The translations under genes were made by a program, and so were the position numbers. This document shows, in pieces, positions 18,020-28,000 of a stretch of 64,000 nt of DNA (position 1 is the stretch's first letter; every line of letters begins with the position of its first letter). Source of the stretch: Burkholderia sp. BCC0322. GTDB lineage: Bacteria > Pseudomonadota > Gammaproteobacteria > Burkholderiales > Burkholderiaceae. Location of the stretch: assembly GCF_902833045.1 (NCBI RefSeq), contig NZ_CADFDU010000003.1, forward strand, positions 248,001-312,000. The letters run 5' to 3'. A model generated the notes under the pieces. It searched no databases, was not told where the DNA came from, and was given only the letters and a program-made list of their open reading frames with translations.

Positions 18020-18502
18020 TCACGCCCCGGGCGATTGCCGGTCGATATAACGCCGCATCACATGGAACGCCGTATCGGCGCGCCCCGGCATCGCCACCGT
18101 CGCGCCATCCGCAGCGAAGCCGAGCTTTTCATAGAAGCGGTACGCGGTTTCGCGTGCCGTGCACCACACGAGCGCGGCCCCGCGTGCTTGCGCGTGCCGC
18201 ACGCAAACCTGCACCAGCACGCGCCCGAAGCCCATTCCGCGAACGGCAGGGTGGACGGCCATCCCGCGAAGCCGCCACGCCGGCCGCGCACGGTCGTCGT
18301 CGCGCAACTCCTCACAGAGCGACGCAACGGCGACGATCCCCGACGCGTCGCGTACGCCGACATGCAGTGTCGTCGGCGCATGGTCACCGGCCAGTTCGCA
18401 CGCGCCCAGATCGCCATTCAGCAGGATCATTGCCCGGAGCGGGTGCGTCTGCGCGGCGTCGATCGGTGCGATGGTGAACAGCGTATCGCTTGACGTCATC
18501 AA
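18020..18502 (-). CDS. GNAT-family N-acetyltransferase
   Basis: A 160-residue acetyl-CoA-dependent acetyltransferase. The acetyl-CoA binding region is clear: WRLRGMAVHPAVRGMGFGRVLV (motif A) and a C-terminal TAYRFYEKLGF. The acceptor cannot be inferred. It starts with two ATG codons in a row; the second (18499) may be used. It lies about 30 bp upstream of nothing on its own strand and stands between the carbamoylase and the cytochrome gene as a single unit. Confidence 0.85.
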   Translation of the reverse strand: MMTSSDTLFTIAPIDAAQTHPLRAMILLNGDLGACELAGDHAPTTLHVGVRDASGIVAVASLCEELRDDDRARPAWRLRGMAVHPAVRGMGFGRVLVQVCVRHAQARGAALVWCTARETAYRFYEKLGFAADGATVAMPGRADTAFHVMRRYIDRQSPGA

Positions 18503-18533
18503 CGTTCCTTGAGTGATTCGATTTTGCCGCGCG

Positions 18534-19370
18534 TTACCGGCCGGCCTTGCGCCGCGCCATATACGCGAGATACGCGACGATCTGGTCGAGTTCGCGGTCG
18601 CTCAACTGGTCGGGCGGAAACGCCGGCATGCTGCGGCCCGGCCAGTCGCGCACCGATGCCGGGTTGCGGATATAGCGGCGCAGCGCGGCGGGCTGGAAGT
18701 AGTCGACAGGGTTCATCGGTGCATTCAGGTCGGGGCCGGCATGGCTGCTGCCCGCACCGTCGAGGCGGTGGCATGCGAGGCATTGCGTGACGAACAGGTG
18801 CTGGCCCGCGCGAGCCGGATCGTTCGCGGGCAATGCGGCATCGACGGCGAGCGATGGCCAGCGCGCGAGCGGCGACGACTCGATCGTGATGCGCACGATC
18901 TGGTACGGCCACTGCTCGCCGCGCACCGACGACGCGTCCGGCCCGAGCCAGACCAGATAGAACGGCCCGGCGCTGACCTGCTTGCCCGGCAGCTTCGGCC
19001 ACGGATGCGCGGGATCCTCGATCGCGAGCCACGGGACGGCGCCGGCCGGCGTGCGCCGGCGCACGAGGTCCAGCGGCAGTTGCGCGGCGAAGCCGTCGGC
19101 CGCGCGGGTTTCGAGCACACCGTCGGCCGGCAGCGGCGTGTCGCCGAGCAGTGCGGCGAACGGCACCGCGCGGAACGTCATCGGCCGGCCGTACGCGATG
19201 TCGCGCGGCACCTGGATGTCGATGGCATCGAGGCGCGCGAGCAGCGTCTGCCGGGTGAGGGCGCGGGCCGTGCCGTCCGTCTCGAGTTCAAGCGCCGACT
19301 GGGCCGACGCGCGTTGTCCGATCAGGCATACCGTCAGCAGCAAAAGCGAAAACCACCGGCGCTTCAGCAT
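18534..19370 (-). CDS. Exported c-type cytochrome with an N-terminal sulfite-oxidase-like domain
   Basis: A 278-residue exported monohaem cytochrome c. Residues 1-23 form a signal peptide (LLLLTVCLIGQRASA). Residues 24-170 resemble the small molybdopterin or sulfite oxidase-like fold found with periplasmic cytochromes, although no cofactor cysteine is visible. The cytochrome domain has the haem site CLACH near residue 197 and a methionine ligand in GRSMPAFP near 247. I chose the ATG at 19370 because it gives the signal peptide and follows GGAGAACGA. No oxidase or dehydrogenase partner is adjacent, so its electron donor and acceptor are unknown. Confidence 0.78.
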   Translation of the reverse strand: MLKRRWFSLLLLTVCLIGQRASAQSALELETDGTARALTRQTLLARLDAIDIQVPRDIAYGRPMTFRAVPFAALLGDTPLPADGVLETRAADGFAAQLPLDLVRRRTPAGAVPWLAIEDPAHPWPKLPGKQVSAGPFYLVWLGPDASSVRGEQWPYQIVRITIESSPLARWPSLAVDAALPANDPARAGQHLFVTQCLACHRLDGAGSSHAGPDLNAPMNPVDYFQPAALRRYIRNPASVRDWPGRSMPAFPPDQLSDRELDQIVAYLAYMARRKAGR

Positions 19371-19901
19371 TCGTTCTCCGGGAAAGGGCGTTCCGGCAGC
19401 GACAGGAGGCGCACGCCGCGGCCGATGGAAGGAATCGGGCGACAGTCTATCCGGTACGCGCGGCGCTGGCGACTGCGGCGCGCGAAGGGAACTGCCACGG
19501 CCGGGCAGATCGACGCACTGCATGCGTGGCGATCGGGGAGCAGGAGCGGGGGCTGGGACGCGAGTGTCTGGGCTATCGCATTCGTGCAGAGCACGAAGCG
19601 GGTGGCGCTCAGGAAGGGGCGAGCATGCTGTCGAAACGAGGAAGACATTGCGACCTCCCGTCCGGAAGCAATGACGAGCGCTTATTCGGAGTCAGCTTTG
19701 CCAGCGCACCTTTTGCGACGTGCCATTAACGATTACGGGTCTGGCGTGGTAATGATTCGGGCTACGGCGGGATCGCTGCTTGCTGCGGGGAGAGGGTCGC
19801 GTTCGCCGGGAAACGGCGCGACGCGGATGCATGCGCATACCGGATTGCCGCAATCCGTGCTCGCGTTCGCGTCGTCTGCGCGAACGACGCGAACGCGAAG
19901 A
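19371..19901. other. Gap between the cytochrome gene and the HypT-like regulator
   Basis: About 530 bp with no frame showing a believable protein. GC content falls toward 19650-19760. No clear terminator, RNA gene or repeat was found. Confidence 0.5.
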
Positions 19902-20900
19902 TCAGCGACTGCCGCCCGCGCTGCGCCGCGCGATGCGCATCGCCGGTGCGGCCGCTGGTGCGGCCGCGTCAGCCGCACCTTCGACCGCCGCGCGCGGCCG
20001 GTTCATGATGTAGGTCCACAGTTGCTCGGCCGCGAGCCCGCGCTTGCGGGCCGACCGGTACAGGCGGATCTCGAGCTCGGTGATCCAGTCGCCGGAACCC
20101 GCGCACACGAGCGTGCCTTCCGCGAGTTCCTTCGCGACGCAGCTTTCCGGCAGCCAGCCGATCCCGTGCCCGGCCACGACCATGCCCTTCAGGGCCTCGG
20201 ACATGTGCGTCTCGAAGCACCGGTGCAGCACATACGGCTCGGTGGCATTCAGCAGCAGCATCTCGACGATGTTGCCGAGAAACGCGCCCGACGAATACGC
20301 GAGCAGCGGCAGCGGTGCATCGGGGGTGCCCGGCAACTGGAACACAGGCTTGCCGCGCGCATCCGGAGTCGACACGGGCAGGATCCGTTCGACGCCGAGG
20401 CTGACGAACGGGAAGTGGTTCGGGTCGAGCACGATCGGCAACTGCGGATGGTGATAGCCGAGCAGCAGGTCGCATTCGCCTTCGACGAGTTGCTGCACGC
20501 CTTCCGGGACGTTGACCGCGTTGACGCGCGCGGTCACGTGGCCGACCTCGCCGTTGAGCTGCTTCAGCCATTCGGGAAACAGCGTGAAGACGAGCGTGTG
20601 GGCAACCGCGAAACGCACGACCTGATCGCTGGCCGCGAACTGGTCGTAGCCGTTCACGAGATTGCGCGCCGCATACATGCTGCGCAGGATGTCCGCGGCA
20701 AGCCCGCGGAACATCTGGCCGGCCGGCGTCAGCGTGATCGGGTTGATGCTCCGGTCGACCAGCTTTGCGTCCATCCAGGTTTCGAGTGCGGCAATTCGTC
20801 TGCTGAATGCCGACTGCGTGAGGTGCCGGTTACGCGCGGCCCGGGAAAAGCTCTTGGTATCCGCAAGGCTCAGGAAATCTTCCAGCCACTTTGCTTCCAT
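19902..20900 (-). CDS. LysR-family regulator, HypT-like
   Basis: A 332-residue LysR regulator. The N-terminus, AKWLEDFLSLADTKSFSRAA and then LTQSAFSRRIAALE, matches the HypT/QseD branch, whose founding member senses hypochlorite. The C-terminal tail after about residue 305 is Ala-rich and probably disordered. It is transcribed away from the ATP-grasp/transglutaminase cluster, with 600 bp between, and toward the cytochrome gene. Whether it controls either is not evident. Confidence 0.85.
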   Translation of the reverse strand: MEAKWLEDFLSLADTKSFSRAARNRHLTQSAFSRRIAALETWMDAKLVDRSINPITLTPAGQMFRGLAADILRSMYAARNLVNGYDQFAASDQVVRFAVAHTLVFTLFPEWLKQLNGEVGHVTARVNAVNVPEGVQQLVEGECDLLLGYHHPQLPIVLDPNHFPFVSLGVERILPVSTPDARGKPVFQLPGTPDAPLPLLAYSSGAFLGNIVEMLLLNATEPYVLHRCFETHMSEALKGMVVAGHGIGWLPESCVAKELAEGTLVCAGSGDWITELEIRLYRSARKRGLAAEQLWTYIMNRPRAAVEGAADAAAPAAAPAMRIARRSAGGSR

Positions 20901-21340
20901 TTCGATCTTCGCTTTTTATAGTCGGGCGCCTGAAAGGCGGCGGCACCGTTTGCTGCACGAACTTTCTAGCGTACCGCGCCTCGCGCCGGTCGACCCGATG
21001 TTTTTTTTCGATGGGTGTCAGTCGAAATATGCATGGGCGTTGTCGGCGGGATTACGGCTGCATAGCGTTGAGGTGCCGGACCCGGCTAACCGGACAGTTC
21101 ATTGCGTCGAACTGCCGGTGCGGCCGCAGACGGTACTTCCCCCAGGGCCGGTTGCGCCGTGTGCGTGCCGGCCCGCCTTCCCATCCTTTCGTTCCGGTGG
21201 TCCGGCGCCCGGGCGGCCCGTTTTTTGTGCAGTGCAGATTGCACATTCGTGACACGCGGGGGAACTATGTTCGAAAGACGCGGCGCAGCATCGGCCGTGC
21301 GCGTTCGCGGCGCACCGCGGCCGCCCGTCGCGTCCGGGGT
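20901..21340. other. Gap upstream of the ATP-grasp/transglutaminase cluster
   Basis: No believable gene. A dyad TGTGCA-N8-TGCACA lies at 21226-21245 just after a run of six T. Further downstream are the NtrC-type site and sigma-54 promoter, listed separately. Confidence 0.5.
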
Positions 21341-21357
21341 TGCACCGTTGTGGTGCG
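21341..21357 (+). promoter_or_regulatory. NtrC-type enhancer site
   Basis: TGCACC-GTTGT-GGTGCG matches the NtrC consensus TGCACC-N5-GGTGCA except for the last base. It is centred about 95 bp upstream of the predicted sigma-54 start site, a normal enhancer distance. Confidence 0.7.
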
Positions 21358-21419
21358 CAATGCCGCGCGGGCGTGCCTGACGCGGCGCAAAAACGGGGGG
21401 ATATCGATGGGATCGCGCA

Positions 21420-21435
21420 AGGCACGTTCCTTGCA
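21420..21435 (+). promoter_or_regulatory. Sigma-54 (RpoN) promoter
   Basis: AGGCACGTTCCTTGCA matches the RpoN consensus TGGCACG-N4-TTGCW at every base but the first. The invariant GG and GC are exactly 12 bp apart. The start site would be near 21446, about 55 nt before the ATP-grasp gene. Confidence 0.8.
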
Positions 21436-21500
21436 AAGCATTCATTACGCCGGTCCGGCATGCGCAATGCCGGGGAAAACGATCGATGGAGAAAAGATCG

Positions 21501-22916
21501 ATGAAGCCATTCGATGAAATGCTGCAATCCGGCGACATGGTAAGGCCGCCCTACGCGCGCCTGAAGCAGTGGCTCGACACGCAGAATCCCGCGAGCCTCG
21601 CCCAGAAAGCCCACGACGCGGAAGGCGTGTTCCGCAAGACGGGCATCACGTTCGCCGTCTACGGCGACGCGGAGGCCGCCGAGCGGCTGATTCCGTTTGA
21701 TATCGTCCCGCGCATCATTTCGGGTGCCGAATGGAGCCGGCTGTCACTCGGCATCGAGCAGCGCGTGATGGCGCTCAACGCGTTCCTCGACGACATCTAC
21801 CATCGCCAGGAAATCGTGCGCGCGGGCATCGTGCCGAAGCACCTGATCGCGCACAACGAAGCGTTTATTCCGGAGATGATCGATTTCCGGCCGCCCGGCA
21901 ACGTTTACACGCACATCATCGGCGTGGACATCGTGCGCACCGGCGAGAACGAGTTCTACGTGCTGGAGGACAACGCGCGTACGCCGTCCGGCGTGTCGTA
22001 CATGCTGGAAAACCGCGAGACGATGATGCAGCTCTTCCCGGAGCTGTTCCAGCAGGTGAAGGTGCGCCCGGTCGAGACCTATCCGCAGATGCTGCGCCAG
22101 TCGCTCGCGGCCGTGTGCCCGCCGGGCGGCAACGCCGACAACCCGACCGTCGCAGTGCTCACGCCCGGCATCCACAATTCCGCGTACTACGAACATTCGT
22201 TCCTCGCCGACCAGATGGGCGTGCACCTCGTCGAGGGCAGCGACCTGCAGGTGATCGACGGCCGCGTCGCGATGCGCACGACCGAAGGCTTCCAGCCGAT
22301 CGACGTGCTGTACCGCCGCGTCGACGACGCGTTCCTCGATCCGCTCACGTTCCGCCCCGATTCGGTGCTCGGCGTCGCGGGGATCATGGACGTGTACCGC
22401 GCGGGCAACATCACGATCGCGAACGCGCCCGGCACGGGCATCGCCGATGACAAGGCGATCTACTCGTACATGCCGGAGATCGTCGAGTTCTACACGGGCC
22501 GCAAGGCGCTGCTGGAGAACGTGCCGACCTGGCGCTGCGGCGAAGCCGACAGCCTGAAATACGTGCTCGACCATCTCGACGAACTGGTCGTGAAGGAAGT
22601 GCACGGCTCGGGCGGCTACGGGATGCTGGTCGGTCCGTGCGCGTCGAAGGCCGAGCTGGAAGCCTTTGCCGCGAAGCTGCGCGCGCGCCCCGCGAACTAC
22701 ATCGCGCAGCCGACGCTCGCGCTGTCCACGACGCCGATCCTGACCGAAGCCGGCCTCGCGCCGCGCCACGTCGACCTGCGACCGTTCGTGCTGGTGTCGG
22801 ACCGGATCCGCATCACGCCGGGCGGGCTCACGCGCGTCGCGCTGAAGGAAGGATCGCTCGTCGTCAACTCGAGCCAGGGCGGCGGCACCAAGGACACCTG
22901 GGTGCTGGCCGACTGA
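21501..22916 (+). CDS. Circularly permuted type 2 ATP-grasp protein (amidoligase-like)
   Basis: A 471-residue protein of the circularly permuted ATP-grasp family (former DUF404/DUF407). ATP-grasp enzymes join a carboxylate to an amine through an acyl phosphate. Visible conserved parts are EWSRLSLGIEQRV, NVYTHIIGVDIVR, VLEDNARTPSGVSYM, VDDAFLDPLTFRPDS and VVKEVHGSGGYGM. It has no signal peptide. I prefer the ATG at 21501, which follows GGAGAAAAGATCG, over the ATG at 21486. It is first in a run with alpha-E and transglutaminase genes, a neighbourhood seen in many proteobacteria and predicted to build or modify a peptide. The substrate is not known. Confidence 0.88.
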   Translation: MKPFDEMLQSGDMVRPPYARLKQWLDTQNPASLAQKAHDAEGVFRKTGITFAVYGDAEAAERLIPFDIVPRIISGAEWSRLSLGIEQRVMALNAFLDDIYHRQEIVRAGIVPKHLIAHNEAFIPEMIDFRPPGNVYTHIIGVDIVRTGENEFYVLEDNARTPSGVSYMLENRETMMQLFPELFQQVKVRPVETYPQMLRQSLAAVCPPGGNADNPTVAVLTPGIHNSAYYEHSFLADQMGVHLVEGSDLQVIDGRVAMRTTEGFQPIDVLYRRVDDAFLDPLTFRPDSVLGVAGIMDVYRAGNITIANAPGTGIADDKAIYSYMPEIVEFYTGRKALLENVPTWRCGEADSLKYVLDHLDELVVKEVHGSGGYGMLVGPCASKAELEAFAAKLRARPANYIAQPTLALSTTPILTEAGLAPRHVDLRPFVLVSDRIRITPGGLTRVALKEGSLVVNSSQGGGTKDTWVLAD

Positions 22917-22980
22917 GCCGGACGCGACCCCGTGCGCCGGAGCCGGCGCGCGAACCGAATGAAGACGGAGTGGACACGAG

Positions 22981-23922
22981 ATGCTTCTGGGACGTACTGC
23001 AAGCGGTCTCTACTGGATGTACCGCTATATCGAGCGCGCGGAGAACATCGCGCGCATCGTCGATGCCGGGCTGCGGATGGCGCTCACGCGCACGTCCGAC
23101 GCGCCGGCCGAATGGTCGTCGGTGCTCGTCAGCTCGGGCACGGACGACGGCTACCGGCAGAAATACGACGCGTATGCGGCCGATACCGTGACCGACTACC
23201 TGCTGCGCGACCGCGACAACCCGTCGAGCGTGCTGTCGTGCATCGAGGCCGCGCGCTCGAATGCGCGGATGGTGCGCACGGCGCTCACGCGCGAGGCGTG
23301 GGAGAGCGTGAACGGCGCGTGGCTCGCGCTGCGCCGCGCGCTCGCCCAGCCGGTGCCGGAAAGCGAGGTGCCGGCCGTGCTCGACCAGGTGAAGCGCGAA
23401 ACCGCGCTGATCCTCGGCAGCTTCTACAGCACGATGCTGCGCAACGAGATCTTCGATTTCGCGCAGATCGGCGCGTTCGTCGAGCGCGCGGACAACACCG
23501 CGCGGATCATCGACGTCAAATACCACCTGCTGCTGCCGTCGGTGTCGCACGTCGGCACGATCCTCGACAACTACCAGTGGGAGACGATCCTGCGCTGCGT
23601 CGCCGCGCACCGTTCGTACCGCTGGGTGTACGACGTGCAGTACAAGCCGATGAACATCGCCGACTACCTGATCCTGAACGGCCGCATGCCGCGTTCGCTG
23701 CGCTATTGCTACGGGCGCGTCGTGTCGAGCCTGAACCTGCTCGCGAAGGATTACGGCGTGACACACCCGTGTCACGACACGGCCACGAAGATCCTGCAAA
23801 TGCTGTCCGATACCTCGGTCGAGCGGATCTTCAAGAGCGGCCTGCACGAGTTCCTGACCGACTTCATCGGCCGTAACAACAGCCTCGGGCTCGAAATCGC
23901 CCAGGCCTACAACTTCGACTGA
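22981..23922 (+). CDS. Alpha-E domain protein (DUF403)
   Basis: A 313-residue mostly helical protein of the alpha-E family. It begins with the family-typical LLGRTASGLYWMYRYIERAEN. The middle has FYSTMLRNEIFDFAQIGAFVERADNTARIID, and the end SLGLEIAQAYNFD. No known catalytic motif is present. The family always travels with the permuted ATP-grasp proteins and is fused to one in the downstream paralogue here, so the two almost certainly act as a complex. It lies 64 bp after the ATP-grasp gene and 8 bp before the next. Confidence 0.88.
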   Translation: MLLGRTASGLYWMYRYIERAENIARIVDAGLRMALTRTSDAPAEWSSVLVSSGTDDGYRQKYDAYAADTVTDYLLRDRDNPSSVLSCIEAARSNARMVRTALTREAWESVNGAWLALRRALAQPVPESEVPAVLDQVKRETALILGSFYSTMLRNEIFDFAQIGAFVERADNTARIIDVKYHLLLPSVSHVGTILDNYQWETILRCVAAHRSYRWVYDVQYKPMNIADYLILNGRMPRSLRYCYGRVVSSLNLLAKDYGVTHPCHDTATKILQMLSDTSVERIFKSGLHEFLTDFIGRNNSLGLEIAQAYNFD

Positions 23923-23930
23923 GACTTGCC

Positions 23931-24908
23931 ATGCGACTCGCCATCCGACACATCTCGCGTTATCAGTTCGACGATCAAGCCACCCATGCGCTGCAACGGC
24001 TGCGGTTGCGCCCGCAGTCGGGCCCCGGGCAGACGGTGCGCGCGTGGCAGGTCACGATCGACGGCGTCGAGCCGACGCTGTCTTATGCCGACGGGCTCGG
24101 CAACCGGATCGACCTCGTGCGGCACGACCGCGACGCGAAGGCCGAGATCGTCGTCATCGCGGCCGGCGTCGTCGAGACGCAGGACCGCTCGGGCATTATC
24201 GGCAATCCTGAAGGCTATGCGCCGCCGTGGATCTTCGAGCGCGAGACCGCGCTCACGAAGGCGGGCGACACCGTGCGTGCGCTTACGCAGGCGCTGCCGA
24301 TCGAGCCGCGCAGCCTCGACGCGCTGCACTGGCTGATGACGGAAGTGCACGACCGCATTGCGTATGCGCCGAACCTGGCCGCCGACGCGCCCGTCGATGC
24401 CGAAACGGCGCTGCAAAGCGGCGAGGGCACGAGCCGCGACCATGCGCACGCGTTCATCGCGGCCGCGCGCGTGCTGAAGATTCCCGCGCGCTATATCTCG
24501 GGCTACGTGCTGGCGGACAGCGCGATGCAGCGCATCGCCGACGCGAAGCAGAACGCGGGCGACGTCGAGGAGGAAGAGGCGCTCGCGCTGCAGAGCGGCG
24601 AGGGCATGCAGCAGGCGCTCGGCGCGTCGCATGCCGCGCAGTCGCAGGGGCTGCCGCAGCCGGCGCTTGGCGCGCAGCAGCAAACGGCCGGGCTGATGCA
24701 GCAACCGGCCGGCCATGCGTGGGCCGAGGCCTATGTCGAGGGGCTTGGCTGGGTCGGGTTCGATCCGTTCATGAATCGCTGCCCGGACGAGCGCTACGTG
24801 CGCATCGCGGTCGGCCTCGACTATCGCGACGCGCAACCTGTGACGGGGCTCGGCGCGACGGCCGTCGGCGTCGAGATCAGCGTCGTGCAGACGCCCGAGC
24901 TCGTCTGA
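23931..24908 (+). CDS. Transglutaminase-like protein with Ser in place of the nucleophilic Cys
   Basis: A 325-residue transglutaminase-fold protein with the N-terminal beta domain typical of this cluster (RLAIRHISRYQFDD). In relatives the core reads G-x-C-x-D-x-A-H; here it reads GTSRDHAHAF, so Ser168 sits where the nucleophilic cysteine belongs. The His (His262 in GHAWAEAYVE) and Asp (Asp278 in WVGFDPF) are present. Between Ser168 and His262, residues about 198-260 form a Gln-rich insert, with LQSGEG repeated at 161-166 and 220-225. It starts 8 bp after the alpha-E gene. The protein may be a pseudoenzyme, a binding subunit or a Ser-type hydrolase. Confidence 0.82.
   Translation: MRLAIRHISRYQFDDQATHALQRLRLRPQSGPGQTVRAWQVTIDGVEPTLSYADGLGNRIDLVRHDRDAKAEIVVIAAGVVETQDRSGIIGNPEGYAPPWIFERETALTKAGDTVRALTQALPIEPRSLDALHWLMTEVHDRIAYAPNLAADAPVDAETALQSGEGTSRDHAHAFIAAARVLKIPARYISGYVLADSAMQRIADAKQNAGDVEEEEALALQSGEGMQQALGASHAAQSQGLPQPALGAQQQTAGLMQQPAGHAWAEAYVEGLGWVGFDPFMNRCPDERYVRIAVGLDYRDAQPVTGLGATAVGVEISVVQTPELV
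24408..24607 (+). repeat. Two near-identical 23-bp direct repeats inside the Ser-type transglutaminase gene
   Basis: The copies at 24408-24430 and 24585-24607 both encode ALQSGEG and differ at only two bases. The second copy lies in the Gln-rich insert, which suggests the insert arose by internal duplication. Confidence 0.55.
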
Positions 24909-25004
24909 CCTCGCGCACGCTTTCGCCGAATCCGCCAGGCCGGGCCGCCGCGTCGCATCGAGCGCGACGCGGCGCGCGGCCGGCCCAACCCGAACCGAGC
25001 TCCC

Positions 25005-28000
25005 ATGTCCATCCACGTCGCGCTGCATCACACCACCCGCTATCGCTACGACCGGCTCGTCAACCTCGGCCCGCAGGTCGTGCGTCTGCGTCCCGCGCCG
25101 CACTGCCGGACGCCGATCCTCGCGTATTCGATGACGGTCGAGCCCGCGCAGCACTTCATCAACTGGCAGCAGGACCCGTTCTCGAACTATCTCGCGCGGC
25201 TCGTGTTCCCGGAGCGCACCGAGCACTTCGAGATCACGATCGACCTCGTCGCCGAGATGTCGGTGTACAACCCGTTCGACTTCTTCCTCGAAGCCAGCGC
25301 GGAGCAGTACCCGTTCCGCTATGACGACGCGCTGAAGACCGAACTCGCGCCGTATCTCGCGTGCGATCCGCAGACGAGCGCGGCGCCGCTGTTTCGCGCG
25401 TACGTCGACGGCGTCGACCGTACGCCGGCCGGCACCGTGAACTTCCTCGTCGCGCTGAACCAGCAACTGCAGCGCGACATCGGTTATCTCGTGCGGATGG
25501 AGCCGGGCGTGCAGACGCCCGAGCAGACGCTCGAACTGGCCTCGGGCTCGTGCCGCGACAGCGCATGGCTGCTCGTGCAGCTGTGCCGCCATCTCGGCAT
25601 CGCCGCGCGTTTCGTGTCGGGCTACCTGATCCAGCTCACGCCCGACGTGAAGTCGCTCGACGGCCCGAGCGGCACGTCGGTCGACTTCACCGACCTGCAC
25701 GCGTGGTGCGAGGTGTACCTGCCCGGCGCCGGGTGGATCGGCTTCGACCCGACCTCGGGCCTGCTCGCCGGCGAAGGCCACATCCCGCTGGCCTGCACGC
25801 CGCAGCCGACGAGCGCCGCGCCGGTCGAGGGGCTGATCGACGAGTGCGAGGTGTCGTTCGAGCACGAGATGGCCGTGACGCGCGTGTACGAATCGCCGCG
25901 CGTGACGAAGCCGTACACGGAATCGCAATGGGATGGCGTGCTGGCGCTCGGCGCGCAGGTCGACGGCGCGCTCGCGGCCGGTGACGTGCGGCTCACGCAA
26001 GGCGGCGAGCCGACCTTCGTGTCGATCGACGATCGCGACGGCGCCGAGTGGAATACCGACGCGCTCGGCCCGACCAAGCGCGGCTATGCGACCGAGCTCG
26101 TGCAGCGGCTGCGCGCCGAATACGGCGACGGCGGCTTCCTGCATTTCGGGCAGGGCAAGTGGTATCCGGGCGAGCAACTGCCGCGCTGGGCGCTGTCGAT
26201 CTACTGGCGTGCCGACGGCCAGCCGGTGTGGCACGATCCGTCGCTGTTCGCCGACGAGCGCGAGCCGTCCGCCTATACGACAGACGACGCGAAGCGCTTC
26301 ATCGACGCGCTGGCCGCGCGGCTGAACCTGACCGGCGAATTCATCCTGCCCGGCTACGAGGACGTCTGGTACTACCTGTGGCGCGAGCGTCGGCTGCCGG
26401 TCAACGTCGACCCGTTCGACTCGCGTCTCGACGACGAGCTCGAACGCGCGCGGCTGCGCAAGGTGTTCGAGCAGCAGCTCGACAGCGTGGTCGGCTACGT
26501 GCTGCCGGTCAAGCGCACGGAAGACGCACAGGGCCGCCATCGGCCGGAACTTGACGGGCCGCGCTGGCAGACGGGGCCGTGGTTCTTCCGCGATGAGCGG
26601 ATGTACCTCGTGCCCGGCGATTCGCCGATGGGCTATCGGCTGCCGCTCGATTCGCTGCCGTGGGCGAGCCGCGCCGACTATCCGTATCTGGTCGAGCGCG
26701 ATCCGTTCGCGCCGCGCACCGCGCTGCCGGACGCCGCCGCGATCCGCGCGCGCTACGCCGGCCCCGCCGATGCGCCGCGCTACCTGTCCGGCGTGCATCG
26801 CGAGGCATCCGCGCAGACCGTGATGCAGTGGCGCGACGACGGCGCGGCCGGCGGGCGGCATGCCGCGCATGCGCACGACCCGCAGCGCCGGCCCGAGCGC
26901 TTCGAATCGGCCGCGTGGATCACGCGTACGGCGCTGTGCGTCGAAGTGCGCAACGGCATCCTGTACCTGTTCATGCCGCCGCTGGCCGCGCTGGAAGATT
27001 ATCTCGACCTGCTCGGCGCGATCGAGCTGACCGCGCACGCGCTCGGCGTGAAGCTGGTGCTCGAAGGCTATCCGCCGCCGCGCGACGCGCGGCTGAAGCT
27101 GCTGCAGGTGACGCCCGATCCCGGCGTGATCGAGGTGAACATCCATCCGGCGACAAACTTCGACGAGCTCGTCGACCACACCGAATTCCTGTACGACGCC
27201 GCGTGGCAGTCGCGGCTGTGCAGCGAGAAGTTCATGGTCGACGGCCGCCACGTCGGCACCGGGGGCGGCAACCACTTCGTGCTTGGCGGCGCGACGCCAG
27301 CCGACAGCCCGTTCCTGCGCCGCCCGGACCTGTTGGCGAGCCTGATCGCGTACTGGCACAACCATCCGTCGCTGTCGTACCTGTTCTCCGGGCTGTTCAT
27401 CGGGCCGACGAGCCAGGCGCCGCGCGTCGACGAGGCGCGCAACGACCAGCTCTACGAACTCGACATCGCGTTCGCGGAGATCCAGCGCAACAAGCTGCTG
27501 TTCGGGCAGGACATGCCGCCGTGGCTGGTCGACCGCGTGCTGCGCAACCTGCTGATCGACGTCACCGGCAACACGCACCGCAGCGAGTTCTGCATCGACA
27601 AGCTGTATTCGCCGGATGCGTCGACCGGCCGGCTCGGCCTGCTCGAGCTGCGCGCGTTCGAGATGCCGCCGCATGCGCGGATGAGCATCGTGCAGCAATT
27701 GCTGCTGCGCGCGCTGGTCGCACGTTTCTGGGCCGCGCCGTACACGACGCCGCTCACGCGCTGGGGCACCGCGCTGCACGACCGCTACATGCTGCCCGCG
27801 TTTCTTCAGATGGATTTCGACGACGTGCTGACCGAACTGCGTGACGCCGGCTTCGCGTTCGATCCGGCGTGGTTCGCGCCGCACTTCGAATTCCGCTTCC
27901 CGCTGTTCGGCCAGATCGCGGTGAACGGCATGCAGCTGTCGCTGCGCGGCGCGCTGGAGCCGTGGCACGTGATGGGCGAGGAGGGCGCGCCCGGCGGCAC

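Noticed and set aside
21226-21245. Second NtrC site (TGTGCA-N8-TGCACA)
   Set aside because: The half-sites face the wrong way for the GCAC-N7-GTGC pattern.
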